A stretch of 10,658 nt of DNA, taken from positions 1-10,658 of the forward strand of contig JACDGF010000033.1 in NCBI GenBank assembly GCA_013815405.1. The letters are read 5' to 3'. Source of the DNA: Caulobacteraceae bacterium. GTDB taxonomy: Bacteria; Pseudomonadota; Alphaproteobacteria; Caulobacterales; Caulobacteraceae. Shown in pieces: positions 1 through 6,366 of the stretch (position 1 is the stretch's first letter; every line of letters starts with the position of its first letter). Below the pieces are notes generated by a model. That model had not been told where the DNA came from. It made no database searches and was given only the letters and a program-made list of their open reading frames with translations. The translations under genes and the position numbers were made by a program.

Positions 1-60
1 CGCCTCCTGCTCGCGCAGGATGGCGATGATCTGCTCCTCGCTGAATCTCGACTTCCTCAT
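1..60 (-). CDS. IS3-family transposase OrfA, N-terminal fragment
   Basis: The start ATG is at 60 and 20 codons are visible, running off the window edge. The peptide begins MRKSRFSEEQIIAILREQEA, the characteristic start of the helix-turn-helix OrfA (transposase_8/HTH_Tnp_1 type) of IS3-family elements. OrfA supplies DNA binding, and the fused OrfAB made by programmed -1 frameshifting is the active transposase in this family. Only the first helix of the HTH is seen, so whether the copy is intact cannot be judged. Confidence 0.8.
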   Translation of the reverse strand, partial: MRKSRFSEEQIIAILREQEA

Positions 61-101
61 CGGTCCGTCCCTTTCCGTTGGGCCGGACTCTACTTATTCC
101 T

Positions 102-121
102 GGAGGAGTTTCAGGGGGTCA
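102..121 (-). repeat. Terminal inverted repeat of the IS3-family element (one end)
   Basis: This is the outermost 20 bases of the element. On the minus strand it starts 5'-TGACCCCCTGA, with the family-typical TGA terminus (TCA at 119-121 on the plus strand). The repeat length is an estimate because the partner end is outside the window. It lies upstream of the orfA start and probably overlaps the transposase promoter region. Confidence 0.6.
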
Positions 122-123
122 CG

Positions 124-1176
124 TCAGGCGAAGTGAACCACCATCTCCCAGAGGGAGGCGGTGACCGGGATGTCGAAGTTGTCGACGAGACGGGGGGTCG
201 GGGCCGCTTCATCGCAGGAAGTGACGCTGTAGAGCTTGACCGTGAGGACCAGATGGTGGGTAGTCCTGGGGGTCACAAACCAATCCCATTCCGCCTTGTT
301 GTCGGGGTCCATCGTCTGGCAGGGCGTCGTTTTGGAGTCGTCGATATCCACCCAGCCGACTTGGCGAGGACCAGAAAGGACAGCCCGGACGATCTTCACC
401 GGAGCGAGCGGGTGGCTCGTGACCGCGCCCGGGGCGCCTCGGAAGTTGGCGTCGTCGACTGTCTTTGCTGGGGCGATGAAAAGCCGAAAATCAGTCGCCA
501 AGTCGAGGGGCAATGTTTTGGGCGCATTGTAGGTGACCACCAAACCGGGGAGGGCGTCTCCGGCGGTGGGCCGCGCCGGGGGCACCGCTGGACCTGAGCG
601 GTTCGGGTAAAGGACTTTACCAGAGTTCAGGTCGGTTTGATCACTTACGCCCATGCCCGGCGCGTTCGGGCCAGTGTCGACCGGGGGCGGCGGCGATCCG
701 GCGACCTGGGCCTTGGTCGGCGTCGGGGCGGCCCCGCCGGCGGCCATGGAAGCCCGTTGCCGGGGCGAAGCCTTTAGATAGGCGTCGAGCTGGCTATAGG
801 GGAACGGCTGCGCCGGCCCGGACGCCCTAAACGCGTCACTGTAGGCATAATAGGCATACGCGCGCGCCTTGCGGTCTCTCATGGCGTGGTGAGCGAAACG
901 GTGGTGGAGCGCCATCCTCTCCGCGCCGGCTGGAGGATTGGAACCGGGCCGCATGGGCGTTGAGGGCGAATAGGCGCCGTCTGGCACCGGGGGCTCGGGA
1001 GGCGGAGGAGGCGGAGGCGGAGGAGGCGACGGCGCCTCTGGAGGCGGTGGTGGTGGAGGCGGTGGGTGGCTAGCGCAGGAAGTTTGACTGATACTCACCG
1101 CGGCAAGCAGAGCCAAACCCATTCCGTGACGGAGCCGACGCTGTTCCCAAAGCCCGTGCCGCTTCCTGGACGTCAT
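124..1176 (-). CDS. Proline-tract envelope protein with C-terminal beta-rich domain, function unknown
   Basis: 350 residues. I chose the ATG at 1176 because it has a G-rich Shine-Dalgarno-like stretch (GGGGGA) about 8 bases upstream and is followed by a basic N-terminus and a hydrophobic segment (about residues 18-30), a signal or anchor. An upstream in-frame start at 1272 only adds a Cys/Pro-rich leader. Cys34 might be lipidated, but the preceding QTS is a poor lipobox. Residues 38-68 are two proline runs (9 and 10 Pro) split by Glu-Ala-Pro-Ser. Then comes a His/Tyr/Ala-rich linker (about 105-140). The last ~130 residues are beta-rich, with an EWDWFVTP motif followed by alternating hydrophobic residues and a terminal LWEMVVHF. 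The layout suggests an anchor, a stiff spacer and a folded outer domain. I do not recognise the family. The gene ends two bases from the IS; its stop codon is native sequence. Confidence 0.7.
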   Translation of the reverse strand: MTSRKRHGLWEQRRLRHGMGLALLAAVSISQTSCASHPPPPPPPPPEAPSPPPPPPPPPPEPPVPDGAYSPSTPMRPGSNPPAGAERMALHHRFAHHAMRDRKARAYAYYAYSDAFRASGPAQPFPYSQLDAYLKASPRQRASMAAGGAAPTPTKAQVAGSPPPPVDTGPNAPGMGVSDQTDLNSGKVLYPNRSGPAVPPARPTAGDALPGLVVTYNAPKTLPLDLATDFRLFIAPAKTVDDANFRGAPGAVTSHPLAPVKIVRAVLSGPRQVGWVDIDDSKTTPCQTMDPDNKAEWDWFVTPRTTHHLVLTVKLYSVTSCDEAAPTPRLVDNFDIPVTASLWEMVVHFA

Positions 1177-1766
1177 CTTGGCATCCCCCGCCAAAATATA
1201 GCGGCACCTTGGAACAAGCGCTCCTCCACCGCAAGCCGTTGGTCTGTGCGGGGGACAGGAAAACGGACTCAACCCGATGGGTGAGCCGGCTCAATTTGGG
1301 CGTCGCGGGTCGGGCTTGAAGTCTTCGGCCGCGGCGCGGGCCGGCGAGGCGGTCGGCCTGATCGGCCACAGCTGGGGGGCTCCCGACGCTTGGCGGTCGG
1401 CCGTCTGGGCGGCGGGGGCGGCTTGCCCGTTCGCGGGCTGATCACCCTCGATCCGGTGGGGGCCCTCTGCGGCGCCGGTTCGAGGGGCCGGCGCGCCGGC
1501 TTTCTGGTTGAATGTCGAGGCGCGGCCCTCGTCGCCCGACCGCTCGGACCGCTTGGTGTCGCTGTGGCCCTGGGCGCGCAAGCCTTCCGGCCTGCCGGTC
1601 GCGCTCGCGACCCGTCATGTGGCGCTCGATCTCAATCACTGGATGTGGCCGCCATGATGGAACTCAGCGGCGCGCGCCAGTGGCTGGGATCTCCTTCAAT
1701 CCCGTCGCGTCCCTTGGCCCTCTCGCCCGTTCTTCACGGGGTGGGGTGAGTGGGCCGCCGCCCGCC
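1177..1766. other. Gene-poor stretch with one doubtful small ORF
   Basis: Between the proline-tract gene and the HELGE gene there are 590 bases with no confident gene. Short ORFs exist in several frames, but only the minus-strand frame at 1291-1581 has strongly G/C-ending codons. The 1177-1290 segment should hold the promoter of the proline-tract gene; I see no convincing -35/-10 pair. The 1640-1766 segment shows nothing I can name. Confidence 0.5.
1291..1581 (-). CDS. Possible small disordered protein, doubtful start
   Basis: 96 residues from a TTG at 1581, very polar and rich in Ala, Pro, Arg, Gly and Gln, with no hydrophobic core, so any product would be disordered. Support for coding is the third-position composition: nearly every codon of this frame ends in G or C, unlike the competing frames. 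The frame opens at 1614 after a TGA and has no ATG or GTG; TTG is the only start seen, with a GGAAGG too close to it. The neighbouring frame has an ATG at 1618 and a GTG at 1639 and good codon bias up to about 1577, so a frameshifted gene starting there is an alternative. No family recognised. Confidence 0.3.
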   Translation of the reverse strand: MRAQGHSDTKRSERSGDEGRASTFNQKAGAPAPRTGAAEGPHRIEGDQPANGQAAPAAQTADRQASGAPQLWPIRPTASPARAAAEDFKPDPRRPN

Positions 1767-2975
1767 TCAATACGTCCCCCCCGGCGGGCAGGGCTTGGCG
1801 GGGCCGGAAAAAGATCCGTTCATCGAATACTTGCGGCCCGCGCCGGGGGAGGCGATCCCCGGGGCATTGTAGAACCAGCCGTGGAAGGCGAGTTCCTGGG
1901 GATTGTAGCGGACCCCGTTGGCCATGGTGATGGGCGGGAAGTTCGTGCCGGTGAGGGGATCGCCGGTCTCCCAGTCGGCCTGGCAGCCGGCGACCTGACC
2001 CAGCGCCCCCCACGCCGGGGCGCGGTTGGTCACCAGCGGATCGTCCAGCCATTCGCCCAGCTCGTGGCTGGGGATGGAGATGTTGGTGATCCCCGGCGCG
2101 TTCCAGAACCCCGCCGTGGTGTCGTATTCGGCGACCGCGAAGGTCTGGGGGGGCGAGCCGACCGCGCCGTGATAGCCGATCTGGCAGAAGTCCAGGCAGT
2201 CGAGCCCGGCGCTGGTGGTGGTGACCACGTCCTTGGCCAGGACGAGCACGAAGCTCGTGGGCGTGGCCTGGGGGATGCCCGGGATCAGGGTTCCGGTGAC
2301 ATAGGCGTGAAAGGCGGCGGTGCGCAGCACCCCCAGCGGGGCGCACCCCGTGCCGAGCACCTTGCCGCCGCCCAGGCTCGCCACCGTGGCGGCCGAGATC
2401 GTCCAGGGCTGGGCCACGGTGACGGCGAAGGCGGTGTGATAGGCTGTGCGGTGCAGGTGGCGCCACCATTCGGCCCGGCGAAAGGCGTCGATGTAGGTGG
2501 CAAGGCCGCCGTCGGTCCCGTCGATCAGGGCCGCGTGGCCGGCGCCCGTCCCCCCGTCGAACGTGGCCTTGGCGATCAGGGGCGAGGCGAGGAAGGCCGC
2601 CAGGGGCGTGGCCGCGCCCGGGATGCAGGCGTCCGGAGCCGTGGGATCGAAGGTCGTCGCGCCGATCTGGACGATCAGCGGCACCACTAGCACGGGGATG
2701 GTGACGGTCTGCCTCTTGGGATTGAACGGACTGCGCCCGACGATGACGGCCGAATAGACCCGGCCGTCCTTGGAAGCCTGGCGCGAGAACCTGGCCATGC
2801 GGATGGTGGTCCCCGCCGCGGAGGCCGCCACCGCCGCCGCCGGGTCGCCGCCCCAGGGAACCGCCCCGAACCGGCCGACGCCGTGGTTCTCCTCCGCCCC
2901 GGCCATGGGCCCGGCGAGCATCGCGCAGGCGGTCACGGCCAGCGCCGCGATCCAGCGCTTCCAGATTTCGCTCAT
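1767..2975 (-). CDS. Secreted six-cysteine protein with HELGE motif, putative metallopeptidase-like
   Basis: 402 residues. The ATG at 2975 is preceded by AGGGAGG at 5-bp spacing and opens a clear Sec signal peptide: basic start, hydrophobic core at residues 9-22, likely cleavage after AGA at 25-27. The mature protein has six cysteines, enough for three disulfides. Near residue 304 is SHELGEWLDDP; His304, Glu305 and Glu308 with Asp311/Asp312 resemble a metal site. An AGCQADWETGDPLTG stretch and an NPQELAFHGWF motif follow. I recall similar uncharacterised secreted proteins, with HE-x2-E-W-x2-DP and GCQ...GDPLTG motifs, in Acidobacteria and other soil bacteria; that is memory, not a search. Protease activity is inference. 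A classical HExxH is absent. The gene starts 23 bp after the DoxX-like gene, so the two are probably one operon. Confidence 0.8.
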   Translation of the reverse strand: MSEIWKRWIAALAVTACAMLAGPMAGAEENHGVGRFGAVPWGGDPAAAVAASAAGTTIRMARFSRQASKDGRVYSAVIVGRSPFNPKRQTVTIPVLVVPLIVQIGATTFDPTAPDACIPGAATPLAAFLASPLIAKATFDGGTGAGHAALIDGTDGGLATYIDAFRRAEWWRHLHRTAYHTAFAVTVAQPWTISAATVASLGGGKVLGTGCAPLGVLRTAAFHAYVTGTLIPGIPQATPTSFVLVLAKDVVTTTSAGLDCLDFCQIGYHGAVGSPPQTFAVAEYDTTAGFWNAPGITNISIPSHELGEWLDDPLVTNRAPAWGALGQVAGCQADWETGDPLTGTNFPPITMANGVRYNPQELAFHGWFYNAPGIASPGAGRKYSMNGSFSGPAKPCPPGGTY

Positions 2976-2998
2976 CGGAGCCTCCCTGACGCGGACCC

Positions 2999-3823
2999 TC
3001 AGGATAACTCGACCCCCGGCCGATGGCGAGCCAGAGAGTCCGCCACCACCCAGGCGGCGCCGACGAGGGCGAGGTTGAGGGCGTTCTCGGCCCAGAGCCC
3101 ATGGCTGGAGGGGTCGGCCAGGAGCAGGGGCAGGTGCACCAGCGGCGTGAAGGCGGCGAACATGACGGTCAGCAGGACGGCGGCGAGGCGGGCTTGCACG
3201 CTGGTGAGGATCGCGGCGCCCGCGACGATGTGGGTCACCCCGGTGGCATAGGCCCAGAACGCCTGGCTGGGCGGCGCCCACGAGGGGACCAGCGGGGCGG
3301 TGAGGTTCAGGTAGAAGAAGTGCGCTCCGCCGAACAGAAGTGCGCAGACCCCAAACGCTTGTTGGGCCAGGCGCGTCAGGCGTGCGGCCAGGGCCGCCTC
3401 GATCCGGGCGTTGCCGGCATAGACGATGAGGCCCCCCGCCGCGATCGCCAGCTGCTCGGCCGCGCCGCTGTAGGCGCCGTATTCGCGCGGGTGGGCGAGC
3501 GCCACGGCGCCGTTCATCAGGAGGACGACGATCAGCCCATAGTAGGCGGCGAGCGCCGCAGCGGCCCAGGCCGCGGCCCGTCGCCACTCGATCGCCGCTC
3601 CGGCGAGGAGCATGAACAGGGCGGCGGCATGCGCGAGAACGGCGCGGCCCGGAAAGCCCTTGGGGACCGGCTGCCCGGGATCAAAGCCGCCCCACACAAG
3701 CGAGACCAGGCCCAAGGCCATCACGCCCAGGCCGAAGACGCGCCAGCCGAGGGCCTTCGTCGTCGTATTCGTGGCCTTTCCCCCCCCTTGTCGGGCTCGA
3801 TCCGGCGATCGCGTCATCTTCAT
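2999..3823 (-). CDS. DoxX-like integral membrane protein
   Basis: 274 residues. The ATG at 3823 is preceded by GGGAGGGAG, a strong ribosome binding site at close spacing. After a basic, polar N-terminus (residues 1-26) I count about eight hydrophobic helices, starting at roughly 27-45, 61-78 and 83-103 and continuing to the end, with two similar four-helix halves. The second half has a HFFYLNLTAPLVPSWAPP segment followed by FWAYATGVTHIVAGAAIL, the VPxW...G...HI.AG pattern typical of DoxX/DoxD-like inner membrane proteins. Members have been linked to thiosulfate oxidation and redox stress, but most are of unknown role, and none should be assumed here. It is the first gene of a two-gene unit with the secreted HELGE protein. 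Confidence 0.75.
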   Translation of the reverse strand: MKMTRSPDRARQGGGKATNTTTKALGWRVFGLGVMALGLVSLVWGGFDPGQPVPKGFPGRAVLAHAAALFMLLAGAAIEWRRAAAWAAAALAAYYGLIVVLLMNGAVALAHPREYGAYSGAAEQLAIAAGGLIVYAGNARIEAALAARLTRLAQQAFGVCALLFGGAHFFYLNLTAPLVPSWAPPSQAFWAYATGVTHIVAGAAILTSVQARLAAVLLTVMFAAFTPLVHLPLLLADPSSHGLWAENALNLALVGAAWVVADSLARHRPGVELS

Positions 3824-4025
3824 CGCTCCCTCCCGCCATGGCGCCGGCGCCGGGCATCGCTTGACCCAGTCGCGCTAAGCATGGGCGCGGTCGACGACGC
3901 CAGCTCAGCCGTTCAATCACGAGACCCGACAACGAACCCTCCTCCGCCCCTCCAGGACAACTCTCCGCCCTGGATCGTTGTCGTACGCCCACGCTATTCC
4001 GGTGGGATGATCTGGAGCGCTTCAA
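3824..4025. promoter_or_regulatory. Divergent intergenic region, promoters expected
   Basis: This 202-bp gap separates the leftward DoxX-like gene from the rightward WGxxGxxG gene, so it must carry promoters for both. I could not identify a convincing pair of -35/-10 elements. A TTGACC at 3861 is followed by a GCTAAGCA at 3874, which resembles a Caulobacter housekeeping -10, but the spacing is too short. The ribosome binding site for the rightward gene is GGAG at 4014-4017. Confidence 0.35.
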
Positions 4026-4310
4026 ATGAGACTTCAACACCTTGGCGCGGCGGCAATCGCCTGCCTTCTGCTGAGCGGTGGCGCGGCATCGGCGCAGACC
4101 GCGCCAGCCACCGACGCGACCACTACCCCCGCGGCCACGGCGCCGGCCACGACAGACGTGCCGGTCACCGCCCCGGCGGACACTCGCGACCATGATGGCT
4201 TCCCGTGGGGACTTCTCGGCCTCGCCGGGTTGGCCGGCCTGCTCGGCATGCGCCGCCGGGATGATCGCCCCGTCGTGGATACGACGGTGAACCGCACCAC
4301 CCGGCCATAA
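4026..4310 (+). CDS. WGxxGxxG-type small surface/membrane protein
   Basis: 94 residues. The ATG at 4026 has GGAG eight bases upstream. Layout: a signal peptide (residues 1-24, ending ASAQ), a Thr/Ala/Pro-rich linker likely to be extended or modified (about 25-52), then an FPWGLLGLAGLAGLLGMRRRDD segment. That last segment fits the WGxxGxxG pattern: Trp-Gly, glycines every three residues, a hydrophobic helix and an arginine cluster. The pattern is used as a C-terminal sorting-like tag in several bacterial lineages. Here about 18 polar residues follow the arginines, so the tag is not strictly terminal. Function unknown. It converges on dnaQ with only 8 bp between the two stop codons. Confidence 0.7.
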   Translation: MRLQHLGAAAIACLLLSGGAASAQTAPATDATTTPAATAPATTDVPVTAPADTRDHDGFPWGLLGLAGLAGLLGMRRRDDRPVVDTTVNRTTRP

Positions 4311-4318
4311 CCGCGAAG

Positions 4319-5041
4319 CTACGCCACCCCGTCGAGCCCGGCAGGCGCGAATCCCGACCACAGCGCGTCCGTCAGCTCGCCCGCGACGAAGGCTTCGTGC
4401 GCCGCCTTTTCGGACTCGGTGAGTCGCGGGGCCAGGGGGCGGGGACGGGGAGCGTAGGCCACTTGGGAGACCATCGAGCCGACGCCCCTGGCCGACGCCG
4501 CGACGAGGTCGAGGGTCCGCTCGCGCCCGCCGCGCAATTCGAGATAGACGTGAGCGAGGAGCCGGGCGTCGATGAGCGCCCCGTGTTTTTCCCGTTCGGC
4601 AAGGGAGATGCGGTAGCGTTTGCAGAGAGAGTCGAGGGAGTTGGACATCCCGGGGAACCGGGCCTGCGCGAGGCCCAGGGTGTCGACCCAGCGCGCCTCG
4701 TGGAGGGGCGGGTGGCCGGCTAGGACCAACTCGTGGTTGATGAAGCCCCGGTCGAAGCCGGCGTTGTGGGCGATCACGGCGGCCTCGCCGACGAAGGCCA
4801 GGAAGGCGTGGGCCACGGCCGCCTCGGCGAAGCGCGGCTTGCCGGCGAGGAAGGCGCGAGAAAGGCCGTGCACCCGTTCGGCATCCGGATCGATCTCCCG
4901 CTCGGGATCGACGTAGCAGTGGAAGTGTTGTCCGGTAGGAGCGAGGTCGTCGAGCTCGACGCAGGCGATCTCCACGATGCGATGCCCGGTCCGGGGATCC
5001 AGGCCGGTGGTTTCGGTGTCCAGAACGATCTCGCGCGCCAT
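4319..5041 (-). CDS. dnaQ: DNA polymerase III epsilon subunit, 3'-5' proofreading exonuclease
   Basis: 240 residues, matching the usual ~235-245. It removes misinserted nucleotides during replication as part of the Pol III core. All DEDDh exonuclease signatures are visible: Exo I DTETTG with Asp8 and Glu10, Exo II AHNAGFD with Asp97, and Exo III HGALIDA with His153 and Asp158. The region after about residue 170 is the tail that in the family binds the polymerase alpha subunit. The ATG at 5041 lies 6 bp after the coaE stop, so it is probably co-transcribed and translationally linked with coaE. A coaE-dnaQ pair beside the origin is the known Caulobacter arrangement. It ends 8 bp from the stop of the opposing WGxxGxxG gene. 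Confidence 0.96.
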   Translation of the reverse strand: MAREIVLDTETTGLDPRTGHRIVEIACVELDDLAPTGQHFHCYVDPEREIDPDAERVHGLSRAFLAGKPRFAEAAVAHAFLAFVGEAAVIAHNAGFDRGFINHELVLAGHPPLHEARWVDTLGLAQARFPGMSNSLDSLCKRYRISLAEREKHGALIDARLLAHVYLELRGGRERTLDLVAASARGVGSMVSQVAYAPRPRPLAPRLTESEKAAHEAFVAGELTDALWSGFAPAGLDGVA

Positions 5042-5047
5042 GCCGCT

Positions 5048-5653
5048 TCATTGCCCCTGCTTCGGACGGTGGCGCAAGCCCGCCAGGATGGCCGTGACCT
5101 GGGCCCGCGCGTTCTCCACGCCGCGGCTGGTGTCGATCACGTGATGGGCGCGGGCGCGCTTCTCCGCGTCCGTCATCTGGGCGGCCAGGATCGCCTCGAA
5201 CTTGGCCGCGCTCATGCCCGGCCGGGCCAGAACCCGCGCCCGCTGGGCCTCTATCGGCGCGCTCGCCACCACCACCACATCCACCGCCCGCTCGCCGCCC
5301 GTCTCGAGCAGCAAAGGGACGTCCAGCACGGCAAACGGCGCTCCGGACGCCTCCGCTTCGGCCAAGAAAGCCGCGCGCGCTTGGCGCATCATCGGCCAGA
5401 CGATGGCGTTCAGCCGCCCGAGCGCCTCCGGGTCGCCCAGCACCCGCTGGCCCAGGAGGGCGCGGTCGACCGCCCCCTCCCGGACCACGCCCGGGAAAGC
5501 CGTCTCCACCGCCGCGACGGCCGCGCCGCCTGGCTCGTAGAGCCGGCGGACCTCGGCGTCGGCGTCATAGACCGCCGCTCCGGCCTCGGCGAAGAGGGCC
5601 GCCGTGGCAGACTTGCCCATGCCGATCGACCCAGTGAGCCCGATCACGATCAT
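5048..5653 (-). CDS. coaE: Dephospho-CoA kinase
   Basis: 201 residues, the normal size. It phosphorylates the 3'-hydroxyl of dephospho-CoA, the final step of coenzyme A synthesis, in the cytosol. The P-loop GLTGSIGMGKS is at residues 5-15, an acidic DAD (30-32) follows in the substrate/magnesium region, and DVPLLLETG is the conserved middle motif. The frame stays open for another 184 codons upstream, antisense to a secreted-protein gene. I chose the ATG at 5653 because the P-loop begins right after it, as in all family members. A GTG two codons further in is an alternative. Its own promoter must lie in the 82-bp gap 5654-5735, since the upstream neighbour is on the other strand. Confidence 0.95.
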   Translation of the reverse strand: MIVIGLTGSIGMGKSATAALFAEAGAAVYDADAEVRRLYEPGGAAVAAVETAFPGVVREGAVDRALLGQRVLGDPEALGRLNAIVWPMMRQARAAFLAEAEASGAPFAVLDVPLLLETGGERAVDVVVVASAPIEAQRARVLARPGMSAAKFEAILAAQMTDAEKRARAHHVIDTSRGVENARAQVTAILAGLRHRPKQGQ

Positions 5654-5720
5654 CGCCGCCCGCTCGCCTTCATCCCTAGCGCCCACCGTGCCCTGGGGAG
5701 AAAACAACATCCGTCCCCCG

Positions 5721-5729
5721 GGAGGAAAG
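5721..5729 (+). promoter_or_regulatory. Strong Shine-Dalgarno of the secreted four-cysteine protein
   Basis: GGAGGAAAG lies 6-10 bases before the ATG at 5736. It fixes the start, because the same frame is open for 44 codons further upstream, antisense to the beginning of coaE. Confidence 0.7.
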
Positions 5730-5735
5730 ATCACC

Positions 5736-6218
5736 ATGAAAGTCTTCGCGGGCGCCCTCGCGGCCGGCCTGGCCAGCTTCGCCGCGGCCAGCCCCGCCGC
5801 CGCCTTCTCCTTTGCGCCGACCAAGACGAGCTTCTTCGCCAGTGGCTCGGGTTTCCTGACCAGCGCGGACGCGCAGACCACCATACAATGCAACGAGTCG
5901 GTCAAGGGCCACACCACCAAGAAGGGCAAGGCCTTCATCGACAGCCTGGTCTTCAGCGGCGCGGATTCCGCCTGCGCCAACGCCGCGGCGACGGGCCTGC
6001 CCTGGAGGGTCAAGGCCACCGGCCCGGGCGCCGGCAAGATCCTGAACGCCGGCTTCACCGGAGCGGTGCTGGGAAGCTGCGGCCCGGCCACCTTCCCGAT
6101 CACCGTCAGCGGCGCCGGGGTATGGGCCTTCAGCGCCACCCTGCCCCCGGGCACCCCCCCGGCCTGCTTTTTCTCGGGGAGCCTGCCCACCAGCCCGCCG
6201 ATCAAGGTCGTCCCTTAG
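5736..6218 (+). CDS. Small secreted four-cysteine protein, PraB-like
   Basis: 160 residues. The strong GGAGGAAAG fixes the ATG at 5736. Residues 1-23 are a textbook signal peptide ending in SPAAA; the mature protein begins FSFAPTKTSFFASGSGF. The rest is Ser/Thr/Gly/Ala-rich with alternating hydrophobic residues, four cysteines (two possible disulfides) and the segment GLPWRVKATG, which suggests a beta-sandwich. The start of the mature region, the central KGKAFIDSLVFSG stretch and the LPW motif remind me of secreted proteins annotated as alkane oxidation activator PraB-like; the likeness is from memory and weak. Role unknown. It lies on the strand opposite the housekeeping genes, wedged between aroE and coaE, and probably arrived by insertion. 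Confidence 0.7.
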   Translation: MKVFAGALAAGLASFAAASPAAAFSFAPTKTSFFASGSGFLTSADAQTTIQCNESVKGHTTKKGKAFIDSLVFSGADSACANAAATGLPWRVKATGPGAGKILNAGFTGAVLGSCGPATFPITVSGAGVWAFSATLPPGTPPACFFSGSLPTSPPIKVVP

Positions 6219-6268
6219 GGCTTCAGGCAGGATTGTCGAGGCCCGTTGATGGGCCGCGCCCCCTCCGT

Positions 6269-6292
6269 CACGGCGCTCTAAGAAGCGCCGTG
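6269..6292. terminator. Hairpin in convergent gap, possible bidirectional terminator
   Basis: A perfect 9-bp stem CACGGCGCT/AGCGCCGTG with a 6-base loop, 51 bp past the stop of the rightward secreted-protein gene and on the far side of aroE's stop. No T-run follows on either strand, so it is not a classical intrinsic terminator. It may instead protect 3' ends. Confidence 0.45.
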
Positions 6293-6321
6293 CCACCTCC
6301 CCCGCTTCGCTGCGCTCGCAT

Positions 6322-6366
6322 GGGAGGATTGAATAAATCCTCCCCCGTGCCTCTTCACGGGGGAGG
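6322..6366. repeat. Two overlapping, mutually exclusive hairpins
   Basis: Hairpin one pairs GGGAGGATT (6322-6330) with AATCCTCCC (6336-6344), loop 5. Hairpin two pairs CCTCCCCCGTG (6339-6349) with CACGGGGGAGG (6356-6366), an 11-bp perfect stem with loop 6. They share 6339-6344 and cannot form together. Confidence 0.6.

Larger units (their letters stand above)
1..121 (-). mobile_element. End of an IS3-family insertion sequence (partial)
   Basis: Read on the minus strand, the element begins at 121 with TGACCCCCTGAAACTCCTCC. IS3-family ends typically start with TGA, and the family's transposase OrfA start follows 61 bases later. The element runs out of the window at position 1, so the rest of orfA, orfB and the other inverted repeat are not visible. 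The target duplication (3-4 bp, likely beginning at 122) cannot be confirmed without the far end. The IS boundary lies only two bases from the stop codon of the neighbouring gene. The transposase start suggests the IS407-like group, but that subgroup call is from memory of OrfA sequences. Confidence 0.75.

Noticed and set aside
1390..1749. Plus-strand 119-codon open frame
   Set aside because: Composition looks like the shadow of the G/C-ending minus-strand frame; no ribosome binding site and no recognisable domain.
1767..3587. A 606-codon minus-strand open frame
   Set aside because: Only the part from 2975 downward is coding. The upstream 204 codons are antisense-parallel out-of-frame reading of the DoxX-like gene, and the true start has a ribosome binding site and signal peptide.
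3861..3881. TTGACC plus GCTAAGCA as a Caulobacter-type housekeeping promoter
   Set aside because: The spacing between the two elements is about 7 bases, too short for the known consensus.
6240..6255. GGCCC/GGGCC hairpin just after the secreted four-cysteine gene as a terminator
   Set aside because: Only a 5-bp stem with no T-run; expected often at this GC content.
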